Assembly: GCA_017940955.1 (NCBI GenBank)
Contig: JAGAXP010000010.1
Span: 1-20,268, forward strand
DNA length: 20,268 bases
Origin: Oribacterium sp.
GTDB taxonomy: Bacteria > Bacillota_A > Clostridia > Lachnospirales > Lachnospiraceae
Direction of reading: 5' to 3'
Shown: positions 1-7,607 of the stretch, one piece after another
Layout of the letters: each line of letters starts with the position of its first letter
How positions within the stretch are numbered: the stretch's first letter is position 1
Position numbers and translations under genes: made by a program
The notes under the pieces: generated by a model
Told to the model about the DNA's origin: nothing
Databases searched by the model: none
The model's input: only the letters and a program-made list of their open reading frames with translations

Positions 1-417
1 AATTCTGGGTGGCGTTACTTTTGATACTGGATTCCTATCTATCATATCCAGCTTGTAATAGTAGTTAAAGAAAGAGGAGAGGGAGCTGTATCTGCGCTTT
101 ATGGCTGCTTCAGACCGGGTCTTTGTTACGCCCTTATCAGTATATTCTCTACTGTAATCAAGATAATCTTCAATGACTGAAGAAGTAATCTCATCAAGGT
201 CTAAAAGAGTCATCCTGGCTACGTCAAAGGAATCTGGCTCGCGGTATTTTAAATACTCAATGAAAGATGTCAGATCCAAAGCATATCCATACAGGGATTG
301 TAGTGATTTAGTTTCCATATTTGCTTTGAAATATCTTGAAGCAAACTTTGGCAACTTATTTCGAACAATCATATTAACTTTGTTTTTGGTTTCTAATTCG
401 TTTTTTGATCTATTCAT
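1..417 (-). CDS. Tyrosine recombinase/integrase, N-terminal part (runs off the left edge)
   Basis: The minus strand is open from an ATG at 417 to the window edge without a stop (139 codons), so the 3' part lies outside. The visible protein is helical and matches the SAM-like N-terminal core-binding domain of phage-type integrases: a helix ending in SLQSLYGYALDLTSFIEYL, then a region ending in AAIKRRYSSLSSFFNYYYKL, DMIDRNPV and a proline close to the edge, the usual hinge before the catalytic domain. The catalytic R-H-R-Y residues would be in the missing part and cannot be checked. An in-frame stop lies just upstream, so 417 is the first possible ATG; its ribosome binding site is poor. Such enzymes integrate and excise ICEs by site-specific recombination. 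Family call is from fold pattern only; the substrate site is unknown. Confidence 0.75.
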   Translation of the reverse strand, partial: MNRSKNELETKNKVNMIVRNKLPKFASRYFKANMETKSLQSLYGYALDLTSFIEYLKYREPDSFDVARMTLLDLDEITSSVIEDYLDYSREYTDKGVTKTRSEAAIKRRYSSLSSFFNYYYKLDMIDRNPVSKVTPPRI

Positions 418-450
418 ACATCCATTATATGGATAGACCTACATCACGGC

Positions 451-518
451 AATTGAAGAGGTTAACGAGACCTTTTCACATAAATTTTCCATCAAAAGTC
501 TCGTTAACTTCTTCAATT
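451..518. repeat. 25-26 bp imperfect inverted repeat upstream of the integrase
   Basis: The left arm 451-476 and right arm 494-518 are reverse complements except for one substitution and one inserted base, around a 17-nt AT-rich loop. The arms contain GTTAACGAGAC. There is no T-run after it in either direction, so it is not a simple terminator. It lies 34 bp upstream of the integrase start and could be a recombinase/excisionase binding site or a structured 5' leader of the integrase mRNA. Confidence 0.8.
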
Positions 519-661
519 TAGGAGGCATTATAGATAAGGATTCAGGAATTATAGAGGTAAACCACCGTTTATTATTAAAAAGGCAAAGTTCATAATTTGG
601 CTTATCAGCGATCCGTCAGCTATATGATTAGAGGTTTTAATAGAATCCCTTAGGAACTAAG

Positions 662-712
662 GGCGCACTTCTATACCTACCTTTAGGCAGGTATGAGGTG
701 CGCCTTTTCTTA
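662..712 (+). terminator. Rho-independent terminator-like hairpin
   Basis: A stem of about 18 pairs (GGCGCAC... / ...GTGCGCC with inner ATACCT/AGGTAT) closes on a TTTA loop and is followed on the plus strand by TTTTCTT. No plus-strand gene immediately upstream is seen, so it may insulate the element from outside transcription or end an unseen leader RNA. Confidence 0.6.
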
Positions 713-742
713 CGCTAAAAGGGATTGCGGGATAGATCCCGG

Positions 743-778
743 ACAAGCCCTGCGGGCTTGTGTTATTTTTTCTTTTTT
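743..778 (+). terminator. Perfect 8-bp hairpin plus T-tract at the 3' end of the XRE gene
   Basis: ACAAGCCC-TGC-GGGCTTGT (743-761) is followed on the plus strand by a T-rich tract. That tract is the complement of the lysine-coding A-run at the end of the minus-strand XRE gene. As a terminator it would act on plus-strand transcripts; on the minus strand the hairpin follows the stop codon directly but lacks a U-tract. Confidence 0.5.
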
Positions 779-1581
779 CCGCGGCCATTCTTAGACAAAA
801 AGGTACGATATACGGTTGAGTATTTTTCGATAATTGTGGTGAAGAACTCCGTCTCAGCAGGATCCATTTTTTGGAAATTTATGCCGAGCTGTTTACTTAA
901 AGTTGACAGAGTAGCCTTCATTGGGTCTGTGGCAGTAGAGTACTCTTTTACTATATCAATAACATCGGTCAGAGGATTATTCGTATCTCCGGTTTCAGGA
1001 TCCCGGTGATGTGATTCTTTTATGTCTCTGGCAATTGTTGTAATGTCTTCACATATCAGTCTGCTGAAATAATCGTCCTCATTAACCTCGCAGGTTTTTA
1101 ATGTTCTTATATAATGTTCAGTGTCCGGAATCTGATCGCGGAGTTGAATCTTAGTTCTCATCAAGGCAACAAAGCTGTTAAGGTTATGGATCTGCATCGA
1201 AGCCAGGCTGTCAATGTAGATTTCTGTGTCACTCATTAATTTCCAAAAGTCCGGGTGCTTAATGATCTCACAAAGTAGCCGGTTGTTTATTGTACCGCTT
1301 TTTAATATTTCAATAGTCTCGTCATCAAGTCTTAAGTCGGAGATTTGGGACATCCCTTCTTCTCTATTTTCAGTTAATCCCAGGAGATAATCTGTAGACA
1401 CTCCATAAAAATCCGCAAGGATCACGATAGCCTTGTGAGTGATTTCTTTATAATCGTCGTTCTCATAGTTGCCCAAAGCTGCCCTGGAGAGCCCTGTCTG
1501 CTCAGACAGTTCCTGCAAAGTCAGACCTCTCTCAACTCTCAAATCTTTCAGTTTCTCCTGAATCGATAATTTACACTTCAA
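763..1581 (-). CDS. XRE-family HTH transcriptional regulator with C-terminal helical domain
   Basis: The protein starts with a classic Cro/C1-type helix-turn-helix (IQEKLKDLRVERGLTLQELS followed by QTGLSRAALGNYEN and a third helix with ADFYGVSTDYLLGL), typical of residues 5-65 of XRE regulators. About 200 residues of unrecognised acidic helical sequence follow, ending in a GRGKKKK tail. I chose a TTG start at 1581 because GGAGGGG sits 6 nt upstream of it; an in-frame ATG at 1596 has no ribosome binding site and would place that purine tract inside the gene. It is transcribed away from the mob/recombinase genes, with a near-perfect 14-bp palindrome inside its promoter spacer, which suggests autorepression. 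By analogy to ICE regulators it may control mobility genes; this is inferred. Confidence 0.85.
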   Translation of the reverse strand: MKCKLSIQEKLKDLRVERGLTLQELSEQTGLSRAALGNYENDDYKEITHKAIVILADFYGVSTDYLLGLTENREEGMSQISDLRLDDETIEILKSGTINNRLLCEIIKHPDFWKLMSDTEIYIDSLASMQIHNLNSFVALMRTKIQLRDQIPDTEHYIRTLKTCEVNEDDYFSRLICEDITTIARDIKESHHRDPETGDTNNPLTDVIDIVKEYSTATDPMKATLSTLSKQLGINFQKMDPAETEFFTTIIEKYSTVYRTFLSKNGRGKKKK

Positions 1582-1624
1582 GAATTTCCCCTCCATTTAC
1601 TTTTTCAAAAAATGCAATAACGAC

Positions 1625-1652
1625 ATTGTAACAGAATGTACGTTCTCTGCAA
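1625..1652 (-). promoter_or_regulatory. Promoter of the XRE gene with operator inside the spacer
   Basis: Read on the minus strand: -35 TTGCAG (1652-1647), 16-nt spacer, -10 TACAAT (1630-1625) preceded by TG one base upstream (extended -10). The spacer is almost filled by AGAATGTACGTTCT (1633-1646), a palindrome with 12 of 14 matching positions, well placed for a repressor to exclude RNA polymerase. Confidence 0.6.
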
Positions 1653-1962
1653 TATCAAATTCCAAAAGCGTGGAAATTTTCAAGATTCGCATAAATTTCC
1701 TGCTTTTTGGATATACGGGATTGAGCTCTGTTTTTTGATTTAATCAAGCCATAACAACTGAATGAGCATTCCAAATCACAACCGTTTCGGGGAAGCTGAG
1801 CGAAGATCCAATATTGGGGGAGCGAGCCAAGAGCGTGATAACGGCAAAGTGCCAAAACAGTTCAAGCGGCTAAAGGAAGAGGTTACCTGCCAGGAATTGA
1901 TTTGGGGAGATGACAAAGAAAGTAACTGAATTGATTGAAAGGGAAAAAAGAGAGGAACCAAA
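1653..1962 (+). other. Non-coding region upstream of DUF3847/mobA; possible oriT
   Basis: No supported gene. MobA/MobL-type elements usually carry oriT directly upstream of the relaxase block, and here 1790-1860 has repeated GAGCGA/GAGCGT words and a small inverted repeat GGCA-AAG-TGCC (about 1843-1853). This is only positional and motif-like support for an origin of transfer. A 27-codon ORF (1910-1993) overlaps the next gene but has its purine tract too close to the start. Confidence 0.3.
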
Positions 1963-2262
1963 ATGGCAGAGCACAGAAATCTTGAATCACTAAGAAATGA
2001 AGTGGAACAGAAGAAATTGAAATTACAGCAGACGGAGCGTCAGCTTAACAGAACGAAAAATCAGCTTTCCTACCGAGAAGGATTAAGTCGAAAGGCACGT
2101 AATCATCGACTGATCATTTGCGGGGCAATTTTCGAAAAGTATTTTCCGATGATCAGAGATCTTACAGAACCGGAGTTAGCGGAAGTACTAAGCATTACTG
2201 ATATTTACGGATTCACTTCGGAACTTACCGCCGGTATCAGCAAGATCAGAAAGGAAGTTTAA
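1963..2262 (+). CDS. DUF3847 family protein
   Basis: A 99-residue protein with an N-terminal coiled coil (about residues 5-40, rich in Glu/Lys/Gln/Arg) and a compact C-terminal part containing KARNHRLIICGAIFEKYFP and a GFTSEL segment. This resembles DUF3847, a small family regularly found directly before MobA/MobL relaxases in Firmicute mobilizable elements. Function is unknown; the coiled coil and context suggest an accessory relaxosome or regulatory role, which is inference. The start is supported by AGAGGAA a few bases upstream. It ends 4 bp before the mobA relic, so the two were co-transcribed. Confidence 0.75.
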   Translation: MAEHRNLESLRNEVEQKKLKLQQTERQLNRTKNQLSYREGLSRKARNHRLIICGAIFEKYFPMIRDLTEPELAEVLSITDIYGFTSELTAGISKIRKEV

Positions 2263-2266
2263 CCTT

Positions 2267-2842
2267 ATGGCACTGTATCACTTCCATGTAACGAGAGTTC
2301 TCCGAAGCAAAGGTCAGTCTTCTGTAGAAGCAGCTGCTTATCGGGCCGGTGAGAAACTGACAGATCATTACTATGGAAAGACCGCGGATTACACTCATAA
2401 GGGTGGCGTGATATGCAGTGAAATCCTGGCTCCGGACTTTGTTCCGGAGCAGTTCCTGGATCGTGAAACCTTATGGAACGCTGTTGAAGAAATTGAAAAG
2501 CATGCTAAAAAAGAAATTATTTTGATTGACGGGTATGTTGATGTAATTACATTAAACATAATGGCAAAGAAAAACACAGGAGTTAATGTTTTGGTATATA
2601 CATTCCCAAGTGCAAAAATTACTGCACAGGATATTACAAATTTTAATGCACAGTACCCGACATTAACAGTAAAAAAGACAACAGCATTTCATGATCGCTT
2701 TCTGATTATAGATGGAAATGAAGGTTATCATATAGGTGCATCTCTTAAGGATGCAGGAAAGAAATGCTTTGGAATAAATAAAATCGAGGGCATCGATGTA
2801 ATAAACAATCTCATAAAAAAGGCTGCACAAATGTCCAAGTAA
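2267..2842 (+). pseudogene. MobA/MobL relaxase N-terminus fused to ORF6N/PLD-like C-terminus
   Basis: Residues 1 to about 80 are the start of a MobA/MobL (MobQ-type) relaxase: ALYHFHVTRVLRSKGQSSVE with the AAAYRAGEKL tyrosine motif, up to LWNAVEEIEKHAK. A relaxase would continue for several hundred residues with the HxH metal motif, which is absent. From about residue 81 (KEIILIDGYVD) the sequence instead resembles the C-terminal part of ORF6N-type proteins with a phospholipase-D-like fold, including FHDRFLIIDG and YHIGASLKD. The fusion is in frame and the reading frame is intact, so a stable 191-residue protein is possible, but it cannot be a working relaxase. The junction (about 2505-2512) most likely arose by deletion between two genes. 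The fusion partner is recognised from memory of the family, not by a search. Confidence 0.75.
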
Positions 2843-2917
2843 AATAGGGAAAAGTTCGTTTAAAAACAGATAATAAAGAGGTTTTTCAGATCAGTCAAAA
2901 AAATCGAAAGGATATTT

Positions 2918-4612
2918 ATGAAGAAGACTAAATGTTATATTTACACACGAGTCTCAACTGCCATGCAGGTAGATGGATACAGTCTGGATGCCCAAAAGGA
3001 TAAACTGAAGCGCTATGCAGCCTATGAGGAAATACAGATAGCTGGGGAGTATTCTGATGAAGGACACTCCGGAAAAAATATTGCAGGGCGACCTGACTTC
3101 CAAAGAATGCTTGAGGATATTGAAGATGGCAAGGACGAGGTTAGCTTCGTTCTTGTTTTCAAATTATCGCGATTTGGAAGAAATGCAGCGGATGTATTAA
3201 GCTCCCTTCAGCTTATGCAGGATTATGGGGTTAATCTGATATGTGTTGAGGACGGAATTGACAGCTCCAAGGAATCAGGAAAGCTAATGATTTCAATTTT
3301 ATCAGCCGTTGCAGAACTTGAACGTGAAAATATTCTGGTACAGACCATGGAAGGCCGCAGGCAAAAGGCCAGAGAAGGAAAGTGGAATGGTGGCTTTGCT
3401 CCTTATGGCTATAAGCTTGTGGATGGTGGACTTGTTATTGATGAAGGCGAGGCGGAGACAATCAGGCTTATCTTTGACAAATATATTCATACGAATATGG
3501 GGATTAATGGAATAGCCGATTATCTTAATACCCATGGCTATAAAAAGAAGAAACGACAGAATAATACTCTGGATGCTTTTGCACCGTCATTCATAAAGGG
3601 AGTTTTGGATAATCCCATATACATGGGAAAGCTTGCTTATGGCAGACGGGCAACAGAGAAAATCCAGGGTACAAGAAATGAATTTCATGTGGTAAAACAG
3701 GATGAATACGAAATATATGAGGGAATTCATGATGCAATTATTTCTGAGGAGGACTTCGCGCTGGCAAAGAAAAAGAGAAAAGATACTGCCATAAAATTTG
3801 ATAAGGTTCACAGTCTGGATCATGAACATATTTTATCCGGTATTTTAAAGTGTCCTCACTGCGGCGGCGCCATGTATGCCAATGTTAACCGTACTAAGAA
3901 AAAGGATGGAACTTATTATAAGGACTTTTTCTACTATGCTTGTAAGCACCGTATCAAAATCGATGGTCACAATTGCGATTATCACAAACAATGGGGGCAG
4001 GAGAAAGTAAATGCAGCTGTAGAGGAAGTTATCAGTAAAATGGTAAACAATCCTAAGTTTAAAGCTGCTCTTACTGAGAAAATCGGTTCAAAGATTGATA
4101 CCTCGGAGCTTGAAAATGAAAAACAGGATCTTCGTAAATGTCTGCAACAGACCATTGGTGCCAAGAACAAATTGGCAGAGCAGATGGATAAGCTTGATAT
4201 CACGGACAGAAATTATGACAGGAAATATCAGGACATGCAGGATCGAATCGATAAGCTGTATGACGAAATGAGCAAAATTGAAGATGAGATTGCATCAGTT
4301 ACAATGCGAATTGAGAATCTTCAGAAAAATAAATTATCTGCAGAATCTGTTTATCGCATTCTGCTTTCCTTTGATAGACTATATTCAGAGTTTACAGATT
4401 TAGAGAAAAAGAAATTCCTCGGTTCGTTTGTAAAAGATGTTCTTATCCATGACAACGAATTAGAGGATGGAAGATTCTTAAAAGCGATTCGCTTCAGGTT
4501 CCCTGTTTACTACGGTGGATTGGAAACTGAGGAGATTGATTTGGATTCCTCGAATTTTTGGGACAAAGAAACAACAGGCGAGACTGTTATGTTACTGCAA
4601 AAAGTGAATTAG
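2918..4612 (+). CDS. Large serine recombinase (resolvase/invertase family)
   Basis: A full-length 564-residue large serine recombinase. The catalytic domain holds the nucleophile Ser13 in YTRVST, the GRPDFQRML motif (57-65), KLSRFGRN (82-89) with the two active-site arginines, and AELERENI (132-139). The recombinase domain follows (about 160-290, including GFAPYGYKL and DNPIYMGKL), then a zinc ribbon with Cys312, Cys315, Cys342 and Cys353, and a long coiled coil (about 385-480). Such enzymes excise and integrate mobile elements using a 2-bp crossover without host factors. GAAAGGA lies 5 nt before the ATG. All domains look intact, so this may be the active recombinase of a nested element. The usual attachment site beside such genes could not be located. 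Confidence 0.92.
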   Translation: MKKTKCYIYTRVSTAMQVDGYSLDAQKDKLKRYAAYEEIQIAGEYSDEGHSGKNIAGRPDFQRMLEDIEDGKDEVSFVLVFKLSRFGRNAADVLSSLQLMQDYGVNLICVEDGIDSSKESGKLMISILSAVAELERENILVQTMEGRRQKAREGKWNGGFAPYGYKLVDGGLVIDEGEAETIRLIFDKYIHTNMGINGIADYLNTHGYKKKKRQNNTLDAFAPSFIKGVLDNPIYMGKLAYGRRATEKIQGTRNEFHVVKQDEYEIYEGIHDAIISEEDFALAKKKRKDTAIKFDKVHSLDHEHILSGILKCPHCGGAMYANVNRTKKKDGTYYKDFFYYACKHRIKIDGHNCDYHKQWGQEKVNAAVEEVISKMVNNPKFKAALTEKIGSKIDTSELENEKQDLRKCLQQTIGAKNKLAEQMDKLDITDRNYDRKYQDMQDRIDKLYDEMSKIEDEIASVTMRIENLQKNKLSAESVYRILLSFDRLYSEFTDLEKKKFLGSFVKDVLIHDNELEDGRFLKAIRFRFPVYYGGLETEEIDLDSSNFWDKETTGETVMLLQKVN

Positions 4613-4941
4613 CAGAAGTCCTTGAATTTACTCACTTTTTCGAGCATTTCACGTTTGAGAAGACCGATAGATCGGAGCGTGAAAAGCGTATGAAGAAGTA
4701 TATTCGGGTGGTTGTGGCTGTTGAACTCGACACGGTAGCTGCAAAACTAGCGCCTACGTCGTGACGGTGGGTGCAAACTCGAACCTGTACAGATAAAACA
4801 AAATAATAATCGTCGAAAGGCGCTTAGCTTACAGCATTTTCTGTAGGTTATGCGCCTTTTTTGTTTTACAGCGAGAGGTGCTTGTCTGAACAGAAGCATC
4901 TGTGAATGTCACTGCAAATTTATAAGAAAGGGGGTACGCCA
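4613..4941 (+). other. Gap with an orphan coding-like remnant and a leader terminator
   Basis: Directly after the recombinase stop, a different plus frame stays open to a stop at 4762-4764. It encodes a coding-like peptide containing HFFEHFTFEKTDRSEREKR, then KKYIRVVVAVELDTVAAKL, with no start or ribosome binding site of its own. It may be the 3' end of a gene interrupted by arrival of the recombinase element; I do not recognise the family. The rest (4765-4941) holds a terminator-like leader hairpin and the repA ribosome binding site. Confidence 0.35.
4816..4866 (+). terminator. Rho-independent terminator/attenuator in the repA leader
   Basis: AAAGGCGC pairs with GCGCCTTT, with a second inner stem (TTACAG/CTGTAG) and an ATTTT loop region, followed by a T-run. 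It ends 75 bp before repA. It either ends upstream transcription or acts as an attenuator in the repA leader; a similar hairpin occurs before the gene at 10233. Confidence 0.7.
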
Positions 4942-5895
4942 ATGGTTTTTGATTATTTCTATGGCAGAGAAACTGAACAATATGCTTTTTATCAGATTCC
5001 CAAAGTTCTTATCACAGACGATAAGTTTTCAGGAATAACCATGGATTCAAAGCTTCTGTATTCATTAATGCTGGACAGATCATCCTTGTCGGCCAGGAAT
5101 GGATGGCTTGATGAAGGAGGCAGAGTTTATATCTATTACACGCTGGAGCAGATCATGGCTGATATGCACTGTGCCAATCAGAAAGCTACGAAGCTTTTGA
5201 AGGAGCTGGAGACGAAAGCAGGACTGATCGAGCGTCAAAAGCATGGGCAGGGTAAGCCAACAAGAATATATGTGAAGGATTTCGCGACAGGATTACATGG
5301 GGATGTAAACCGGCAGGTTCAGATTCATGAAAACCATGACCCTGAGACTCATGAAAATCATGAGTCTAGAGATGTGATAATCACAAGTCCGGACTCATGG
5401 AAATCATTCACTAATAATACTAATAATAATCAGACTGAGTTAAGTCAGACTGATCTTATCAATCTATCGGCGGTATCAGCAGATTCGGAGAATAAGGTGG
5501 TGAGGATAGGAGGAGATGAGATGCGACTAAGAAAACAATACTCGGATTATCTGAGAGAAAAACTAAATATAGACTATTTCATCAAAAGAAATCCCGTTGA
5601 AGCAGGACGAATAGATGAAATTCTGGACCTCATGGTGGATGTGCTTTGCAGTAAAGTCAAAACTATTCGTATATCGGGTGATGAAAAGTCAACAGATGTG
5701 GTAAAGGCACAGTTCATGAAGATTGATTCTGGGCATCTGGAATATATCCTCGATAGTTTTAAGAATCAAAATTCTGATATCCGGAATGTGAAGCAGTATC
5801 TGCTTGCAACGATATACAATGCACCACTAACAATCGACCACTATTACACAGCCAGGGTCAGCTATGACATGGCAAATTGGAAGGAGATAGTATGA
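4942..5895 (+). CDS. repA: Replication initiator protein RepA (RepA_N family, DUF6017-like C-terminus)
   Basis: 317 residues from the ATG at 4942, chosen because AAGAAAGGGGG lies 7 nt upstream; an earlier in-frame ATG at 4906 lacks one. The N-terminus (FDYFYGRETEQYAFYQIPK, then DSKLLYSLMLDRSSLSARNG and a winged-helix QIMADMHCANQKATKLLKEL) is the RepA_N domain of theta-replicating Firmicute plasmids and ICEs. A hydrophilic, repetitive linker (HENHDPETHENHES) follows, then a C-terminal DUF6017-like domain ending LATIYNAPLTIDHYYTARV. It would bind origin DNA and start replication of the excised circle. RepA_N origins commonly lie inside the rep gene, and the linker here coincides with a cluster of palindromic repeats. 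Its stop overlaps the parA start (ATGA), so repA-parA-parB form one operon. Confidence 0.9.
   Translation: MVFDYFYGRETEQYAFYQIPKVLITDDKFSGITMDSKLLYSLMLDRSSLSARNGWLDEGGRVYIYYTLEQIMADMHCANQKATKLLKELETKAGLIERQKHGQGKPTRIYVKDFATGLHGDVNRQVQIHENHDPETHENHESRDVIITSPDSWKSFTNNTNNNQTELSQTDLINLSAVSADSENKVVRIGGDEMRLRKQYSDYLREKLNIDYFIKRNPVEAGRIDEILDLMVDVLCSKVKTIRISGDEKSTDVVKAQFMKIDSGHLEYILDSFKNQNSDIRNVKQYLLATIYNAPLTIDHYYTARVSYDMANWKEIV
5345..5367. repeat. 23-bp palindrome inside repA (candidate parS or iteron)
   Basis: Arms AGACTCATGA and TCATGAGTCT flank AAA. The exact reverse complement occurs at 7608-7630 after parB. Two degenerate copies of the core flank it (5326-5338 and 5396-5408). Confidence 0.8.
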
Positions 5896-6695
5896 ATAAG
5901 CAGTCAACGATAATCGCTGTGGTAAACCAGAAGGGTGGCACAGCAAAAACAACAACAGTTGAGAATCTGGGGATAGGGATTTCAAGGCAGAACAAGAAGG
6001 TTCTCCTGATAGACACGGATCCCCAGGCTTTTCTGACAATCAGCCTGGGGTATCCGAGACCTGATGATCTGGAGCTGTCACTCTCAGATCTTCTGAATGG
6101 AACAATAAATGAGAATCCGGTGAACTTGGATGAAGTATTGATCCATCAGCAGGAAGGTATTGATTTGATTCCCTCAAATATTTCGCTTGCAGGACTTGAG
6201 GTTTCTCTGGTGAATACAATGAACCGTGAACGTATTCTTAAGCAGTTTCTGGAGCCACTTAGAGAACGTTATGATTATATTCTCCTGGATTGTATGCCAA
6301 GCCTTGGAATGCTGACAGTAAATGCATTAGCAGCTGCTGATGCTACGCTGGTTCCGGTACAGGCCAATTATTTATCGGCTAAGGGACTTGAACAATTACT
6401 TTCGACAATCAATCAGGTTAAGCGACAAATTAATCCCAAGCTATGCATAGAAGGAATTCTAATAACTATGGTAGATGCAAGAACAAATTATGCCAAGGAT
6501 ATCAGCAACTTAATTAGAAATACATACAGCAGCAAAATAAGAGTTTTTCAGACAGAGATACCGAGATCCGTAAGAGCGGCAGAGACTACCGCAGAGGGTA
6601 AGAGTATTTTTGCATATGACCCATCGGGTAAAGTTGCAGAAGCGTATGAGTCATTAACACAGGAGGTGCTGAGCTATGACCAGAAGAGGAACTAA
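5892..6695 (+). CDS. parA: ParA-type partition ATPase (module 1)
   Basis: 267 residues from the ATG at 5892, preceded by AAGGAG and overlapping the repA stop by 4 bp; a longer in-frame start at 5877 lacks support. It has the deviant Walker A motif KGGTAKTT (14-21) with the signature lysine, the Walker A' segment LLIDTDPQA (38-46) and the Walker B region ILLDCMPSLG. There is no N-terminal HTH, as in the chromosomal/type Ib-like ParA/Soj group. These ATPases move ParB-parS complexes along the nucleoid to segregate replicons; in ICEs they stabilise the excised, replicating form. It overlaps parB by 20 bp, so the two proteins are translationally coupled. Confidence 0.93.
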   Translation: MNKQSTIIAVVNQKGGTAKTTTVENLGIGISRQNKKVLLIDTDPQAFLTISLGYPRPDDLELSLSDLLNGTINENPVNLDEVLIHQQEGIDLIPSNISLAGLEVSLVNTMNRERILKQFLEPLRERYDYILLDCMPSLGMLTVNALAAADATLVPVQANYLSAKGLEQLLSTINQVKRQINPKLCIEGILITMVDARTNYAKDISNLIRNTYSSKIRVFQTEIPRSVRAAETTAEGKSIFAYDPSGKVAEAYESLTQEVLSYDQKRN

Positions 6696-7584
6696 TATCA
6701 GTCTAAAGAGCTATGATGATATTTTTACAACAGAAGAGAACAGACAGGAAACCGGAGAGCATGTCATGAACATTCCGGTTGATCAAATACATGAGTTCAG
6801 AGACCACCCTTTCAAGGTCCTGGATGACGAGGATATGAGAAAGACTGTGGACAGCATAAGAGAATATGGTGTATTGGTTCCTGTTATTATCCGTCCGGAT
6901 GGTGCCGGGGAATATGAGATGATATCCGGTCATAGAAGAAGATATGCATCAATTCTTGCCGGTAAGAATGATATACCGGCAATTGTCAGAGAAATGGATG
7001 ACGATACGGCTACCATTTTGATGGTTGATTCTAATTTACAGAGAGAACATATTCTCCCAAGTGAGAAGGCAAAAGCTTATAAGATGAAAATGGAGGCATT
7101 GAAGCATCAGGGAAAGAGAACAGATCTTACTCCGTGCCAAGGTGGCACGAGGTATCGTGCAGATGAAGAGCTTGCAAAGAAGACAGGTGAAAGTGCCCGA
7201 ACAGTTCAGCGATTTGTGAGGCTGAATAATCTTATACCTGAGCTTCTACAACTTGTTGATGAAAAGAAGATTGCTTTTAATCCTGCGGTTGAGCTTTCTT
7301 ATATGAAACCGGAGGAGCAGAAGGAGTTCTTCAAGGCTATGGAACTGGCCCAGACAACGCCTTCTCTTTCACAGGCACAACGGCTTAAGAAATCGAGCCA
7401 AGAAGGAATCTGTACGGCAGAACTGATTGAAAGCATCATGGATGAAGAAAAGAAGAATCCGCTAAATAGAGTTGTATTTGAAAGTAAGGTTCTACAGAAA
7501 TTCTTTCCTCAGAAAACATCGGCAAGGGAAATGGAGATACAAATTATTCAACTGCTTGAACAGTGGGCCGGAATAAAGGCATAG
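6676..7584 (+). CDS. parB: ParB-like partition protein (module 1)
   Basis: 302 residues with the ParB/Spo0J N-terminal nuclease-like fold: VDQIHEFRDHPFKV, then DSIREYGVLVPVIIRP and the CTP-binding-type motif SGHRRRYAS. HILPSEKAKAYKMKMEAL follows, then the HTH with ELAKKTGESARTVQRFVRL. It would bind parS DNA, spread as a clamp and stimulate the ParA ATPase. AGGAGG lies 9 nt before the ATG, inside the parA 3' end. A 17-bp palindrome (7133-7149) is embedded in the coding sequence just before the HTH region, and a 23-bp palindrome follows the gene; either could be its target. Confidence 0.92.
   Translation: MTRRGTNISLKSYDDIFTTEENRQETGEHVMNIPVDQIHEFRDHPFKVLDDEDMRKTVDSIREYGVLVPVIIRPDGAGEYEMISGHRRRYASILAGKNDIPAIVREMDDDTATILMVDSNLQREHILPSEKAKAYKMKMEALKHQGKRTDLTPCQGGTRYRADEELAKKTGESARTVQRFVRLNNLIPELLQLVDEKKIAFNPAVELSYMKPEEQKEFFKAMELAQTTPSLSQAQRLKKSSQEGICTAELIESIMDEEKKNPLNRVVFESKVLQKFFPQKTSAREMEIQIIQLLEQWAGIKA
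7133..7149. repeat. 17-bp palindrome within parB (module 1)
   Basis: CGTGCCA-AGG-TGGCACG, 7-bp perfect arms. Alone this is near chance expectation, but the second parB gene has a longer palindrome at the equivalent protein position. Confidence 0.5.
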
Positions 7585-7607
7585 AAAACAAACACCATCA
7601 TGAATAC

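Larger units (their letters stand above)
418..762. other. Intergenic region between divergent ends of integrase and XRE gene
   Basis: No gene is supported in these 345 bases. They hold a long inverted repeat (451-518), two TATAAT-like boxes readable on the minus strand (548-553 and 527-532, without convincing -35 boxes) that could serve the integrase, and two terminator-like hairpins (662-712 and 743-778). Short ORFs here lack ribosome binding sites. Confidence 0.5.

Noticed and set aside
173..436. 87-codon plus-strand frame at the left edge
   Set aside because: The opposite strand encodes a recognisable integrase N-terminus over the same bases.
725..1009. 94-codon plus-strand frame
   Set aside because: Antisense to the XRE gene, with no domain and a start inside a terminator-like region.
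1910..1993. 27-codon ORF overlapping the DUF3847 start
   Set aside because: The purine tract is only about one base from the ATG, and no family is recognised.
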